Assembly: GCF_025136295.1 (NCBI RefSeq)
Contig: NZ_CP062788.1
Coordinates: 2,683,588 to 2,747,587, forward strand
Direction of reading: 5' to 3'
Origin: Aestuariispira ectoiniformans
Lineage (GTDB): Bacteria > Pseudomonadota > Alphaproteobacteria > UBA8366 > Aestuariispiraceae
DNA: 64,000 nt
Shown here: one piece after another, positions 8,755 to 17,529 of the stretch
Numbering within the stretch: position 1 is the stretch's first letter
Layout of the letters: each line of letters starts with the position of its first letter
Program-made: the position numbers and the translations under genes
The notes under the pieces: model-generated
Told to the model about the DNA's origin: nothing
Seen by the model: only the letters and a program-made list of their open reading frames with translations
Database searches by the model: none

Positions 8755-10380
8755 TTAACGTCCTTCGCCAAACACCATGTCATAGGCAGGCAGCGTGAGG
8801 AAGTCGGGGAAATCCTCCGCGATTGCCATTTCCTCAAACAGTTTGCCGGCCTGTTCGAATCGGCTCTGGGAATAGTTGTCTCCCAGTTCCTTGCGGATTT
8901 TGTCCATTTCTTCGGCAATTACCTTGGAAATATAGGCGCGGCTCAGTTTGGTGCCATCGTCCAGGGTAGCCTCATGCTGTGCCCACTGCCAAAGCTGAGC
9001 CCTGGAGATTTCGGCGGTTGCCGCGTCTTCCATGAGATTGAACAGGGGGACGCATCCGTTCCCGCCGAGCCAGGCCTCCGTATAGCGGATACCAACCTGA
9101 ACATTGGTGCGCAGGCCGCTGTCTGTGATGCTGCCTTCCGGTACTTTCACCAGATCGGCTGCGGTCACATTCACATCGTCACGTTTACGGTCTATCTGGT
9201 TCGGTGTTGTCATGACGGCATTGAAGGCCTCGAGGGCAACCGGCACCAGGCCCGGATGGGCAACCCAGGAGCCATCATGACCATCATTGGCTTCTCGCTC
9301 CTTGTCGGCTTTCACCTTTGCGAAAGCTTCGGCATTGGCTGCCTCGTCGCCTTTGACGGGAATCTGCGCTGCCATACCGCCGATGCAGGGCGCATTGCGC
9401 TTGTGGCAGGTTTTTACCGCCAGGAGCGAATAGGCACGCATGTTCGGGACCGTCATCGTCACCTGTGCGCGGTCCGGCATCACGAAGTCAGCACGATTGC
9501 GGAACTTTTTGATGATGGAGAAGATATAGTCCCAGCGACCACAGTTCAGACCGGCAGAATGGTTCCGCAGTTCATACAGGATTTCATCCATTTCAAAGGC
9601 GGCCAGAATGGTTTCGATGAGAACCGTCGCCTTGATGGAACCCTGCGGAATGCCAACAAGTTCCTGCGCCTCTACAAAGATTTCATTCCAAAGACGGGCC
9701 TCAAGGTGGCTCTCCATTTTCGGAAGATAATAGTAGGGGCCCGTTCCACGGCTCAGGGTTTCTGCGCCATTATGGTAGATATGCAGGGCGAAATCGACAA
9801 TGCCGCCCGAACAGGCCTTGCCATCCACCAGAATATGTTTCTCGTCCAGATGCCAACCGCGAGGCCGGACAATGAGCGTCGCTGTCTTGTCTTTCAGCTC
9901 ATAGTGTTTGCCTGAGTTAGGATCATCCAGAGAAATGGTCCGGCGCACGGCATCACGCAGGTTTATCTGGCCCTGGATCATATTGTCCCAGGTCGGACAG
10001 TTGGAATCCTCCAGATCGGCCATGAAGCAATAAGCACCTGAGTTCAGCGCGTTAATGACCATCTTCCGGTCTGTCGGTCCAGTGATCTCGACGCGGCGGT
10101 CCTGGAGGTCCTGGGGAAGGGGGGCAATCGTCCAGTCCCCTGCGCGGACGGAAGCGGTTTCCGCCAAGAAATCCGGCAGTTCACCAGCATCCAGTTTCAC
10201 TTGGCGCTCGTCGCGGGCCTTCAGCAGTTCTAGACGCCGTTGACCGAATTTGCGTTGCAATATTCCGATGAGGCCTAATGCCTCGGAAGTCAGGATTTCT
10301 TCGTAACCGGGTTTGATTTCACCGGTCAGCTTAACGCCTTCAGACGCGGATCGAAGCGCTTCCAGGTTTGCGTTGCTCAT
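8755..10380 (-). CDS. aceB: Malate synthase A
   Basis: A 541-residue malate synthase of the A type, condensing glyoxylate with acetyl-CoA to malate in the glyoxylate shunt. Diagnostic stretches include CFMADLEDSNCPTWDNM, RPRGWHLDEKH, YYYLPKMESHLEARLWNEIF, AGLNCGRWDYIFS, PNMRAYSLLAVKTCHKR and HDGSWVAHPGLVPVA. An in-frame ATG at 10389 exists, but AGGG then abuts the start, whereas the ATG at 10380 has it at normal spacing, so the shorter start is chosen. No isocitrate lyase gene is in the window. It lies downstream of slyX on the same strand with a 200-base gap. A GTTGC/GCAAC inverted repeat upstream could be regulatory. Confidence 0.95.
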   Translation of the reverse strand: MSNANLEALRSASEGVKLTGEIKPGYEEILTSEALGLIGILQRKFGQRRLELLKARDERQVKLDAGELPDFLAETASVRAGDWTIAPLPQDLQDRRVEITGPTDRKMVINALNSGAYCFMADLEDSNCPTWDNMIQGQINLRDAVRRTISLDDPNSGKHYELKDKTATLIVRPRGWHLDEKHILVDGKACSGGIVDFALHIYHNGAETLSRGTGPYYYLPKMESHLEARLWNEIFVEAQELVGIPQGSIKATVLIETILAAFEMDEILYELRNHSAGLNCGRWDYIFSIIKKFRNRADFVMPDRAQVTMTVPNMRAYSLLAVKTCHKRNAPCIGGMAAQIPVKGDEAANAEAFAKVKADKEREANDGHDGSWVAHPGLVPVALEAFNAVMTTPNQIDRKRDDVNVTAADLVKVPEGSITDSGLRTNVQVGIRYTEAWLGGNGCVPLFNLMEDAATAEISRAQLWQWAQHEATLDDGTKLSRAYISKVIAEEMDKIRKELGDNYSQSRFEQAGKLFEEMAIAEDFPDFLTLPAYDMVFGEGR

Positions 10381-10497
10381 TATTATCATCCCTGTCGCTT
10401 TAAGGTTGGAAATTACTACCTTTTTATCTGCTAACAGGCGAAAATCAATGGCATTTATCCATATTTCGGAAATATTTCTACACAGTGATATGTAAGA

Positions 10498-10512
10498 TGT
10501 TGCGTTGCAACA
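10498..10512. promoter_or_regulatory. Inverted repeat upstream of malate synthase
   Basis: TGTTGC and GCAACA are separated by 3 bases, about 120 bases before the malate synthase start and within the 207-base gap to slyX. It could be an operator for a glyoxylate-shunt or acyl-CoA-responsive regulator, or a small hairpin. Nothing else is recognised in this gap. Confidence 0.3.
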
Positions 10513-10587
10513 ATTTTTCCTGAGCCTGGTTTTTCCACAGATTTTTGGAGGTGACCGGTTGCGCCGGTTCTGACTGGAAGTCTTGCA

Positions 10588-10788
10588 TCAGTAGTGGGGC
10601 GGCTTGGTTTGCGTCTGATTGCTGATTGCCTGTTCGAGTCCATGGATGCGGGATTGCAGTTGACGGTTGTGAAGTTTCAGCTTGTCGATTGTATGCGACT
10701 GCGATGTCACCACTTCATTGAGTTCTTCAACTGTCTTTTCAAGATTGGCAAATTTGATTTCCAGTTCGGTGAGGCGGGTGTCCGGCAT
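10588..10788 (-). CDS. slyX: SlyX family protein
   Basis: A 66-residue cytoplasmic protein predicted to be almost wholly alpha-helical with heptad spacing (LTELEIKFANLEKTVEELN, then a Q/H-rich linker LKLHNRQLQ) and a short Pro-rich tail ending KPPHY. Those are the marks of SlyX, a small coiled-coil family of unknown molecular function. GGAGAGCC upstream gives a plausible ribosome site. It is divergent from the PilZ gene and upstream of malate synthase on the same strand. Confidence 0.85.
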   Translation of the reverse strand: MPDTRLTELEIKFANLEKTVEELNEVVTSQSHTIDKLKLHNRQLQSRIHGLEQAISNQTQTKPPHY

Positions 10789-10913
10789 GGTGGCTCTCCT
10801 GCAATTTAATACATACTGTCGTCGAAATAATAGACTTGAAGCTAGGTTTCAAACGCCTCTTTTGGTATACTTTAGAAGTTCCTAAATGCAGAATGGTTAT
10901 GGAGTAGAAGCTC

Positions 10914-11279
10914 ATGTCCATATTCAGTTTTCTGCGGAAAGAAAAAAATCCGGCAGACCGGCGCCGCTCAGAGCGGGTGATAGGCATGGGTGCGCGTGCG
11001 GAAATTGATAAGCGGAGTTTTCCCATAGCAGATATTTCTATGGGGGGCGCGCGCGTTGACCGGTTCTTTAATGATGTGGCACCCAAACAGCGCCTGTTTC
11101 TGACAATCATGCTGATGATCGACGGCAAGGTGGAAAGTTTTCCCGCCCAGGCCGTGGTTCGCCGCAAGGGGAACGGAGGGTTAGCGCTTCAATTTCGTAA
11201 GTTACAGCCCTATGCGGAACAGAAATTGTCGGAATTCGTTCGGATAAACTCTTTCAAACCGGTCAACTTTCCAATTTAA
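10914..11279 (+). CDS. PilZ domain protein (probable c-di-GMP receptor)
   Basis: A 121-residue protein made essentially of one PilZ domain. The two c-di-GMP-binding motifs are seen: the Arg-rich N-terminal element RRRSERV (about 17-23) and DISMGG (about 40-45) on the first strand. The rest is beta-strand-rich and ends without partner domains. It likely changes conformation on c-di-GMP binding and acts on an unknown partner (motility, surface polysaccharide or similar). Monocistronic in appearance; a GCGTCCA/TGGACGC hairpin at 11314-11338 follows the stop. Confidence 0.85.
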   Translation: MSIFSFLRKEKNPADRRRSERVIGMGARAEIDKRSFPIADISMGGARVDRFFNDVAPKQRLFLTIMLMIDGKVESFPAQAVVRRKGNGGLALQFRKLQPYAEQKLSEFVRINSFKPVNFPI

Positions 11280-11313
11280 TCAATCAAGTATCAGTGTGTT
11301 TTCACGATATGAA

Positions 11314-11351
11314 GCGTCCACCTTCCTGTGTTGGACGCGCCATGTCTTTTT
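11314..11351 (+). terminator. Possible terminator after the PilZ gene
   Basis: A 7-bp inverted repeat (11314-11320 with 11332-11338) is followed 7 bases later by a run of six Ts at 11346-11351. The gap before the T-run makes it a weak candidate. Confidence 0.4.
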
Positions 11352-11371
11352 TGAATTGAAGGGGCTGTCTG

Positions 11372-12862
11372 GTGTTTTCCTGGACCTTTGATAAGGCTGA
11401 TGTTTCCGGTCTGGCACTTTTGTCTGTCGACGAAATGTATGCGGCGGATAAATGGGCGATGGAGGCGGGTACGTCTGGAGAGCAACTGATGGACGCTGCA
11501 GGGCGGGCGGTTGCCGACGAGGTGATCAGGCGTTGGCCAAAGGGACAGGTCGCGGTTTTGTGTGGGCCCGGGAATAATGGGGGCGATGGTTTCGTTGCGG
11601 CTCGCTACTTAACGGACGCCGGGTGGTCGGTGAAACTTGCACTGCTCTGCGATCGTTCTGCCTTGAAAGGTGATGCGGCCGTGGCTGCGGGACGCTGGAC
11701 GGGGAAGGTGGAAAGCTTTTCCGAGGCGTTTGTTGAAGGTGCTGACGTTGTCATTGATGCCGTGTTCGGGGCAGGGCTCAACCGCGAGGTCGACGGGGTT
11801 GTGGCTGCAACATTGCGGGCGGCGGCAGCGAGACCGGTTGTTGCAGTTGATGTTCCTAGCGGTGTTAATGGAGACAGCGGGCTGGTGCTGGGCTACGCAC
11901 CCCATGCCGCGGTTACGGTAACATTCTTTCAGAGGAAGACGGGCCATTTGCTGTTTCCCGGGCGTGATAAGTGCGGGGAGCTGGTTGTTGCCGACATAGG
12001 GATCGCTGCGGATGCGTTGGACGTGGTTTCCCCTCTGGCTGTCCGGAATGCTCCGGCGCTATGGCTGGCACAATTCCCCTGGCTGACGCCGGATCTGAAT
12101 AAATTCTCTCGGGGCATGGCCTGCATTGCAGGCGGACAAGAGATGACCGGGGCCGCGCGGCTGGCCTCGCGTGCGGCCCAGCGTTGCGGCGCCGGATATA
12201 TTGTCCTGGCAAGCCCGGAAAAGGCCGCCACCCTTTACCGGGTGTCTCTTGAAAGCGTTGTGGTGAAGGGGTTTCGGGACACTGCCGGTTACTCGTCCAT
12301 ATTGGACGATGCGCGGATGGCGGCATGTCTGATCGGGCCTGGCCTGGGGCAGGATTTTGGATGTTCGGAACGAGTGTTGACCACTCTGCGGTCCGGAAAG
12401 CCAACGGTACTGGATGCGGATGCCCTCAGCCTCTTCAAGGATAGCCGGGATGTCCTCTTTAACTGTCTGCAGGCTCATACATTGATGACCCCTCACGAAG
12501 GGGAATTTTCTCGGTTGTTTCCTGAGCTTGTGGCAGAGCAAAACAAACTGGAGCGTGCCCGAAAGGCTGCCCAGAGCGCCGGATGCACGGTCCTTTTGAA
12601 AGGGGCGGATACGGTTATTGCTACGCCGGATGGAAGGGCCGTTATTTGCGACAACGCGCCGCCGGACCTGGCGGCGGCGGGGACGGGGGATGTGCTGGCT
12701 GGCGCGATTACTGGTCTCCTCAGCAGGACCGGTGATCCGTTTTTATCTGCAATTATAGGGGCTTGGCTTCATGGAGAGGCGGCACGGAATATCGGTGTTG
12801 GCCTGATAGCGGAAGATCTTCCGCTGGCAATGAAGGATATCTTGAATTTTCTTAAAAAATAG
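11372..12862 (+). CDS. nnr: Bifunctional NAD(P)H-hydrate epimerase/dehydratase
   Basis: A 496-residue fusion that repairs damaged NAD(P)HX. The N-terminal YjeF_N epimerase domain (about 12-220) carries VLCGPGNNGGDGFVAARYL and VDVPSGVNGDSG; the C-terminal ribokinase-like ADP/ATP-dependent dehydratase domain (about 235-490) has IGPGLGQ, LDADALSLF, LMTPHEGEFSRLF, LLKGADTVIATPDG and the catalytic AAAGTGDVLAGAITGLL. The start is GTG at 11372, supported by AAGGGG 8 bases upstream; there is no better ATG. Stand-alone transcription is likely. In many alphaproteobacteria this gene sits next to glnB/glnA, which is not the case here. Confidence 0.93.
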   Translation: MFSWTFDKADVSGLALLSVDEMYAADKWAMEAGTSGEQLMDAAGRAVADEVIRRWPKGQVAVLCGPGNNGGDGFVAARYLTDAGWSVKLALLCDRSALKGDAAVAAGRWTGKVESFSEAFVEGADVVIDAVFGAGLNREVDGVVAATLRAAAARPVVAVDVPSGVNGDSGLVLGYAPHAAVTVTFFQRKTGHLLFPGRDKCGELVVADIGIAADALDVVSPLAVRNAPALWLAQFPWLTPDLNKFSRGMACIAGGQEMTGAARLASRAAQRCGAGYIVLASPEKAATLYRVSLESVVVKGFRDTAGYSSILDDARMAACLIGPGLGQDFGCSERVLTTLRSGKPTVLDADALSLFKDSRDVLFNCLQAHTLMTPHEGEFSRLFPELVAEQNKLERARKAAQSAGCTVLLKGADTVIATPDGRAVICDNAPPDLAAAGTGDVLAGAITGLLSRTGDPFLSAIIGAWLHGEAARNIGVGLIAEDLPLAMKDILNFLKK

Positions 12863-13114
12863 CTGGAGTTTCATAACGTTTAGTTTGTGACTTTGTTTTG
12901 AAGTCTTATGGAATTCCGCTATTTCCTTTTATTTGCGTCGAAAAATGATGCGTGTTACATTCCGCGCAACAGTTCGATAAAGAACTCATGAAATATTGAG
13001 AGAATACTCTATTACCGGCGAGTGCCGGGATATTGGCTGATTGCTGTCAGAGCAGAAGTAATCGGGTGGGGGACAGGCGATGTCTGGTTCAACCAAAGCC
13101 AGGAAACTGTGAGT
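12863..13114. other. Intergenic stretch without a recognised gene
   Basis: 252 bases, AT-richer than the flanks, between nnr and a small conserved gene. The only structure I see is a short CCGGC/GCCGG hairpin at 13017-13030. It presumably holds the promoter of the small gene. Confidence 0.5.
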
Positions 13115-13384
13115 ATGTTTTTTAGACGTATTAATCACCAGGATATTGTTAGGGCTGGGGCGACGTTCCAGCGCGAAAGGCCTGACCACACCGTCGAGAC
13201 AGCGAAAGTACTGTCTGTCGACCCGGATTCATTTGGTATACCGCATGTCCGCTATGAGCTGGCTTTTGAAAAGCCGTGCATGTCGACGCGTATCGTCGAC
13301 GGGCCACGGGTTCTTGCTCTTGAGGCTTTCGCAGATACTTACAAAGAATGTGTTTCGAACGGCTCCAGCCAATCCGGCCATTGA
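13115..13384 (+). CDS. Small conserved hypothetical protein
   Basis: An 89-residue protein starting MFFRRINHQDIVRAG; an earlier in-frame GTG/ATG at 13022 is less likely because AGGAAA at 13101-13106 suits the ATG at 13115. The core, with HTVETAKVLSVDPDSFGIPHVRYEL followed by RIVDGPRVLALEAFADTY in two stretches, reads as alternating beta strands and has the feel of a small beta-barrel protein. I recall similar short proteins in related Rhodospirillales genomes but know no function. No signal peptide or membrane segment. It lies just upstream of tRNA-Leu and tig on the same strand. Confidence 0.6.
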   Translation: MFFRRINHQDIVRAGATFQRERPDHTVETAKVLSVDPDSFGIPHVRYELAFEKPCMSTRIVDGPRVLALEAFADTYKECVSNGSSQSGH

Positions 13385-13459
13385 ACAGGCAAAAACGCCT
13401 CAATTGAGCATTTTTCCGATTTTTTTGCGCGTTATTGGCCTTTTTGCTTATCCTAAGCT

Positions 13460-13487
13460 TTGACTGACCTGATCCATATGCTATAGA
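13460..13487 (+). promoter_or_regulatory. Sigma-70 promoter of tRNA-Leu
   Basis: TTGACT (13460-13465), a 16-bp spacer and TATAGA (13482-13487) lie 46 bases before the tRNA. A good housekeeping promoter match in the right place. Confidence 0.65.
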
Positions 13488-13533
13488 ACCGCCGCTCCGG
13501 ACGAGCTGTAGGCGCCGCATGGCATTTTGTTGG

Positions 13534-13618
13534 GCGGTCGTGGTGGAATTGGTAGACACGCTAGATTTAGGTTCTAGTGCCGTAAGGCGTGAGAGTTCAA
13601 GTCTCTCCGACCGCACCA
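13534..13618 (+). tRNA. tRNA-Leu (anticodon UAG)
   Basis: A class II tRNA of 85 bases with a long variable arm. The acceptor stem GCGGTCG pairs with CGACCGC, the anticodon loop TTTAGGT (13566-13572) sits on a CTAGA/TCTAG stem giving anticodon TAG, the T-arm GAGAGTTCAAGTCTCTC is intact, and CCA is encoded (13616-13618). Reads CUN leucine codons. Confidence 0.97.
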
Positions 13619-13695
13619 GTCTCATACTGAAGTGCCTGGCGCCACAGTGATGATCCGGTAACGAGTTTTACACCGACCTTACCGAAGGTTTTCCC

Positions 13696-15111
13696 ATGCA
13701 GATCAGCGAATTGAAAAACGAAGGCCTGAGCCGCGAATATTCCGTCACCATTCCGGCCGCCGACATCGACCAGCGTGTCGACGCGCGCCTGCAGGAAGTA
13801 GGCGCCACTGTCCGTATTCCTGGCTTCCGTCCGGGTAAAGTTCCTCTTAACATGCTGCGTCAGCGTTTCAGCAAGTCCGTTTTGGGCGAAGTGCTGGAAA
13901 GCGCGGTGAATGAAACCAGCCAGGAAGTTCTGCGCGAGAATGATCTGCGTCCGGCTATGCAGCCGAAGATCGAGATCGAGAGCTTCGAAGAGGGCAAAGA
14001 CCTGGTCTTCAAAGTCGGCGTCGAATGTATGCCGGAAATTGAAGAAGCGGATTACAGCAAAATCAAGCTGACCCGCTTGAAAGCCAAAGTCGAAGACAAG
14101 GAAGTCGACGACGCTCTGGAGCGTATCGCGAAAGATTTCCGCAAGACCGAGCCGGTTGCCAAAGCCCGCAAGGCGAAGGCTGGTGACGTTACGGTTATCG
14201 ACTTCAAAGGCAGCATTGACGGTGAAGTGTTTGAAGGCGGTGCCGGTGAAGGGCATCACCTGGAACTGGGTTCCAACCGCTTCATCCCGGGTTTTGAAGA
14301 CCAGATTGTCGGCACAAAGCCGGGCGACAGCCTGGACGTGAAAGTGACCTTCCCGGAAGATTACCACGCAAATGACCTGGCGGGCAAAGAAGCTGTCTTT
14401 GCCGTCGACGTGAAGGAATTGCGTGAATATGTCGACCAGGAAGTGAACGACGAGTTTGCTGAAAGCCTGGGCCTGGAAAACCTGGATGCGTTGAAGCAGC
14501 AGGTTCGCGAGCGTCTGGAACAGGACTACGGTCAGGTTAGCCGCTCCCGCATGAAGCGTGACCTTCTGGATGCCCTGCACGAAGCGCATGATTTTGAAGT
14601 GCCTGCCGGCATGGTCGATCAGGAATTCGAGCAGATCTGGCAGCAGTTCGAACAGGCCAAGGAAGCAGGCCAGCTTGACGAGGAAGAGACCTCCAAGGAT
14701 GAAGAAGAGCTGAAAACGGAATATCGCGATATTGCGAAACGCCGTGTGATGCTTGGCCTGTTGCTGTCTGAAGTTGGTTCCAAGAACAACATTCAGGTAT
14801 CGCAGGACGACATCAACCGTGCGATGGTCCAGGAAGCTCAGAAATATCCGGGCCAGGAAACGCAGGTTCTGCAGTTCTATCAGAAGAACCCGCAGGCTCT
14901 TGCCAACCTGCAGGCGCCGATCTTTGAAGACAAGGTCGTCGACTTCCTGTTGGAGATGGTCAAAATTGACGACAAGGATGTCAGCGTCGAAGATCTGATG
15001 AAAGACCCGGACGAAGAAGAAGCTGCTCCGAAAAAGAAAGCTTCCTCCAAGAAGGCGTCTTCCAAAAAAGCCTCGGCTAAAAAAGCCAAAGCGAAAAAGT
15101 CGGACGACTAA
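13696..15111 (+). CDS. tig: Trigger factor
   Basis: A 471-residue ribosome-bound chaperone and peptidyl-prolyl isomerase. The N-terminal ribosome-binding domain (about 1-110) has the signature GFRPGKVPLNMLRQRF, close to the family GFRxGK loop. The FKBP-type PPIase domain (about 155-245) includes VTVIDFKGSIDGEVFEGG and LGSNRFIPGFEDQIVG, and the helical C-terminal chaperone domain follows to about 440. The last 25 residues are a run of Lys, Ala and Ser (KKKASSKKASSKKAS and on), a basic tail that is longer and more repetitive than in the model proteins. Typical position upstream of clpP-clpX-lon. Confidence 0.97.
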   Translation: MQISELKNEGLSREYSVTIPAADIDQRVDARLQEVGATVRIPGFRPGKVPLNMLRQRFSKSVLGEVLESAVNETSQEVLRENDLRPAMQPKIEIESFEEGKDLVFKVGVECMPEIEEADYSKIKLTRLKAKVEDKEVDDALERIAKDFRKTEPVAKARKAKAGDVTVIDFKGSIDGEVFEGGAGEGHHLELGSNRFIPGFEDQIVGTKPGDSLDVKVTFPEDYHANDLAGKEAVFAVDVKELREYVDQEVNDEFAESLGLENLDALKQQVRERLEQDYGQVSRSRMKRDLLDALHEAHDFEVPAGMVDQEFEQIWQQFEQAKEAGQLDEEETSKDEEELKTEYRDIAKRRVMLGLLLSEVGSKNNIQVSQDDINRAMVQEAQKYPGQETQVLQFYQKNPQALANLQAPIFEDKVVDFLLEMVKIDDKDVSVEDLMKDPDEEEAAPKKKASSKKASSKKASAKKAKAKKSDD

Positions 15112-15122
15112 AATCCTTCCAT

Positions 15123-15150
15123 AGAAAAAGCTAAGTTTGGCTTTTTTTCT
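15123..15150 (+). terminator. Rho-independent terminator of tig
   Basis: AGAAAAAGC (15123-15131) pairs with GCTTTTTTT-CT (15140-15150) around an 8-base loop and gives a T7 tract. It starts 11 bases after the tig stop. Confidence 0.75.
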
Positions 15151-15170
15151 GGGAAAAGACTTATATGCTA

Positions 15171-15221
15171 GTCCCGCGTTCTTTACGGTTGAATTGACCG
15201 GTCTAAGGACGCGGGACTTTT
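15171..15221 (+). terminator. Second long hairpin with T-tract between tig and clpP
   Basis: GTCCCGCGTTCTT (15171-15183) pairs with AAGGACGCGGGAC (15205-15217), 13 bp with one G-T pair, around a 21-base loop holding an inner CGGT/ACCG stem. It is followed by TTTT. It may be a second terminator or a leader attenuator for clpP. Confidence 0.6.
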
Positions 15222-15259
15222 GTCTATAAACCCGCGACGAACAGGAGAGCCTTGGGACA

Positions 15260-15904
15260 ATGCGTGACCCGATTGATCTTTATATGAACACTCTGGTTCC
15301 GATGGTGGTTGAGCAGACCAACCGTGGCGAACGCTCTTACGATATTTATTCCCGCCTTCTGAAAGAGCGAATCATTTTCCTGACGGGGCAGGTCGATGAC
15401 CATGTGGCCAGCCTGATCTGTGCACAGCTTTTGTTCCTCGAATCGGAAAACCCGAACAAGGATATCGCCTTCTATATCAATTCACCGGGCGGCGTCGTGA
15501 CCTCCGGGATGTCCATTTACGACACCATGCAGTATATCCGTCCTTCCGTTTCTACGGTTTGCATGGGGCAGGCGGCGTCCATGGGGTCCCTGTTGCTGAC
15601 GGCCGGGGCGGCTGGAAAGCGATTCGCGCTGCCCAACAGCCGGATTATGATTCACCAGCCGTCGGGCGGTGCTCAGGGCCAGGCGACGGACATTGAAATC
15701 CAGGCCCGTGAAATCCTGCGCATGCGTGCACGTCTTAACAACATCTATGTCGAGCATACCGGGCAGGATCTGGAAACGATCGAAAAAGCTATGGACCGCG
15801 ATAAATTCATGGAAGCGGACGAGGCAAAGGAATTCGGTCTGATTGACGAGGTGGTCGACAAGCGCCCCATCGCCATTGCCGCGGAAGAGGAAAGCGATAA
15901 ATAA
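15260..15904 (+). CDS. clpP: ATP-dependent Clp protease proteolytic subunit
   Basis: A 214-residue serine peptidase that forms the tetradecameric barrel of ClpXP. The catalytic triad is Ser107 (GQAASMGS), His132 (MIHQPSGG) and Asp181 (MDRDKF), with the usual 25-residue Ser-His spacing. The oxyanion region [13 protein letters not shown] and the head-domain helix are intact. AGGAG at 15242-15246 precedes the ATG. It is followed by clpX after a 253-base gap holding a hairpin, so the two can be expressed separately. Confidence 0.98.
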   Translation: MRDPIDLYMNTLVPMVVEQTNRGERSYDIYSRLLKERIIFLTGQVDDHVASLICAQLLFLESENPNKDIAFYINSPGGVVTSGMSIYDTMQYIRPSVSTVCMGQAASMGSLLLTAGAAGKRFALPNSRIMIHQPSGGAQGQATDIEIQAREILRMRARLNNIYVEHTGQDLETIEKAMDRDKFMEADEAKEFGLIDEVVDKRPIAIAAEEESDK

Positions 15905-15947
15905 TTTCGGGCTTTGCTTGAGGGCAAATCAGAGAGTTGTTATCCGT

Positions 15948-15973
15948 CGGCCCCTGTCGCAAGGCAGGGGCCG
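15948..15973 (+). terminator. Hairpin between clpP and clpX
   Basis: A 9-bp GC-rich stem (15948-15956 with 15965-15973, 8-base loop) followed only by ATTTA. Probable terminator or partial attenuator after clpP. Confidence 0.6.
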
Positions 15974-16157
15974 ATTTACTACCTGTTTACCGATTTCTGA
16001 CATCATTGATCAACGGTCCTTGGTATCGCAGAGCGGTGCTCCTACATAGGAAAGAGGTTTTTTTGCCGTTTTTCGGATTGTAGGAGCGGTATGGGACCGT
16101 ATAATTGACGAAGTGAAGCAGCCGATCTGGCAAAGTTAAGGGACGAGAGATTACGGT

Positions 16158-17426
16158 ATGACCAAGTCTAGCGGAAGCAGCGACAGCAAGAACACCCTCT
16201 ACTGCTCTTTTTGTGGGAAGAGCCAGCACGAGGTTCGTAAGCTGATTGCCGGTCCCACCGTATTCATTTGCGATGAATGCGTGGAACTGTGCATGGATAT
16301 CATCCGTGAAGACAACAAGTCCGCGGTGTCAAAGTCCCACGATGGCGTGCCGACGCCACAGGAAATTCGTGAGGTTCTCGATGACTATGTCATCGGACAG
16401 GATTACGCGAAACGTGTGTTGGCTGTGGCCGTTCACAACCATTACAAACGCCTGGCGCATCAGGGCAAGAACAGCGATGTTGAACTGGCCAAGTCCAACA
16501 TTCTGCTGGTAGGACCGACCGGTTGCGGTAAGACCCTGCTGGCCCAGACGCTGGCGCGCATCCTGGATGTGCCCTTCACCATGGCTGACGCCACCACCCT
16601 GACCGAAGCCGGTTATGTTGGTGAGGACGTTGAGAATATTATTCTCAAACTGCTGCAGTCGGCCGACTACAATGTGGAGCGGGCACAGCGCGGGATCGTC
16701 TATATTGACGAGGTCGACAAGATCAGCCGCAAGTCTGATAACCCATCCATCACCCGGGATGTATCCGGTGAAGGCGTTCAGCAGGCGCTGCTGAAAATCA
16801 TGGAAGGCACTGTCGCATCCGTGCCGCCACAGGGTGGCCGTAAGCATCCGCAGCAGGAGTTCCTGCAGGTTGATACGACGAATATCCTGTTTATCTGCGG
16901 CGGCGCGTTCGCCGGTTTGGACAAGATCATCGCCTCGCGCGGTAAAGGGTCCGCCATCGGTTTCGGTGCTGATGTGAAATCGGAAGACGACAGGAATGTC
17001 GGCGACATCCTGATGGATGTTGAGCCGGAAGACCTGCTCAAATTTGGTCTGATCCCGGAATTTGTGGGTCGTGTGCCGGTTCTGGCGACCTTGCGTGACC
17101 TGGACGAAGACGCGTTGATCGATATTCTCACCACGCCGCGCAATGCGTTGGTGAAGCAGTATCAGCGCTTGTTCGAAATGGAAAATGTGAAGTTGGACTT
17201 CACCGAAGACGCCCTGCGTGCAGTTGCTATAAAAGCGATTGAGCGTAAGACGGGCGCGCGCGGTCTGCGTTCTATCATGGAAGGCATTCTCCTGGACTCC
17301 ATGTACGAACTGCCGACGCTGGAAGGGGTTGAAGAGATTGTCATTAACCGCGAAGTCGTAGAGGGGCGGGCAGATCCGCTACATATCTATGCCGAGCGCC
17401 ACGACGAGGTAGAAACCAGCGCTTGA
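16158..17426 (+). CDS. clpX: ATP-dependent Clp protease ATP-binding subunit ClpX
   Basis: A 422-residue AAA+ unfoldase. The N-terminal zinc-binding domain has Cys16, Cys19, Cys38 and Cys41. Walker A is GPTGCGKT (119-126), Walker B is VYIDEVDKI, followed by sensor and Arg-finger regions. The ClpP-binding IGF-type loop is represented by SAIGFGADV, and the RKH pore loop is seen in [10 protein letters not shown]. Full length, in the standard tig-clpP-clpX-lon order. Confidence 0.98.
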   Translation: MTKSSGSSDSKNTLYCSFCGKSQHEVRKLIAGPTVFICDECVELCMDIIREDNKSAVSKSHDGVPTPQEIREVLDDYVIGQDYAKRVLAVAVHNHYKRLAHQGKNSDVELAKSNILLVGPTGCGKTLLAQTLARILDVPFTMADATTLTEAGYVGEDVENIILKLLQSADYNVERAQRGIVYIDEVDKISRKSDNPSITRDVSGEGVQQALLKIMEGTVASVPPQGGRKHPQQEFLQVDTTNILFICGGAFAGLDKIIASRGKGSAIGFGADVKSEDDRNVGDILMDVEPEDLLKFGLIPEFVGRVPVLATLRDLDEDALIDILTTPRNALVKQYQRLFEMENVKLDFTEDALRAVAIKAIERKTGARGLRSIMEGILLDSMYELPTLEGVEEIVINREVVEGRADPLHIYAERHDEVETSA

Positions 17427-17436
17427 GCAGGCTGTT

Positions 17437-17467
17437 CTTGAAGCCTTGCATGCGAAGCGCCACATAT
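17437..17467 (+). promoter_or_regulatory. Candidate heat-shock (RpoH-type) promoter of lon
   Basis: CTTGAA (17437-17442), 18 bases, then CACATAT (17461-17467) resembles the CTTG-N17/18-C.TAT pattern of alphaproteobacterial sigma-32 promoters and lies 60 bases before the lon start. Pattern match only. Confidence 0.3.
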
Positions 17468-17529
17468 GCTGGTGAGTGGTTTATTTCGGTCTAGTTCAGA
17501 CCAAGTCTTTTCGGAGTAAAGGATCACAT

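Noticed and set aside
7237-9915. An 892-residue plus-strand open frame
   Set aside because: It is antisense to the aminotransferase and malate synthase genes, crosses the terminators between them, and has no recognisable domain.
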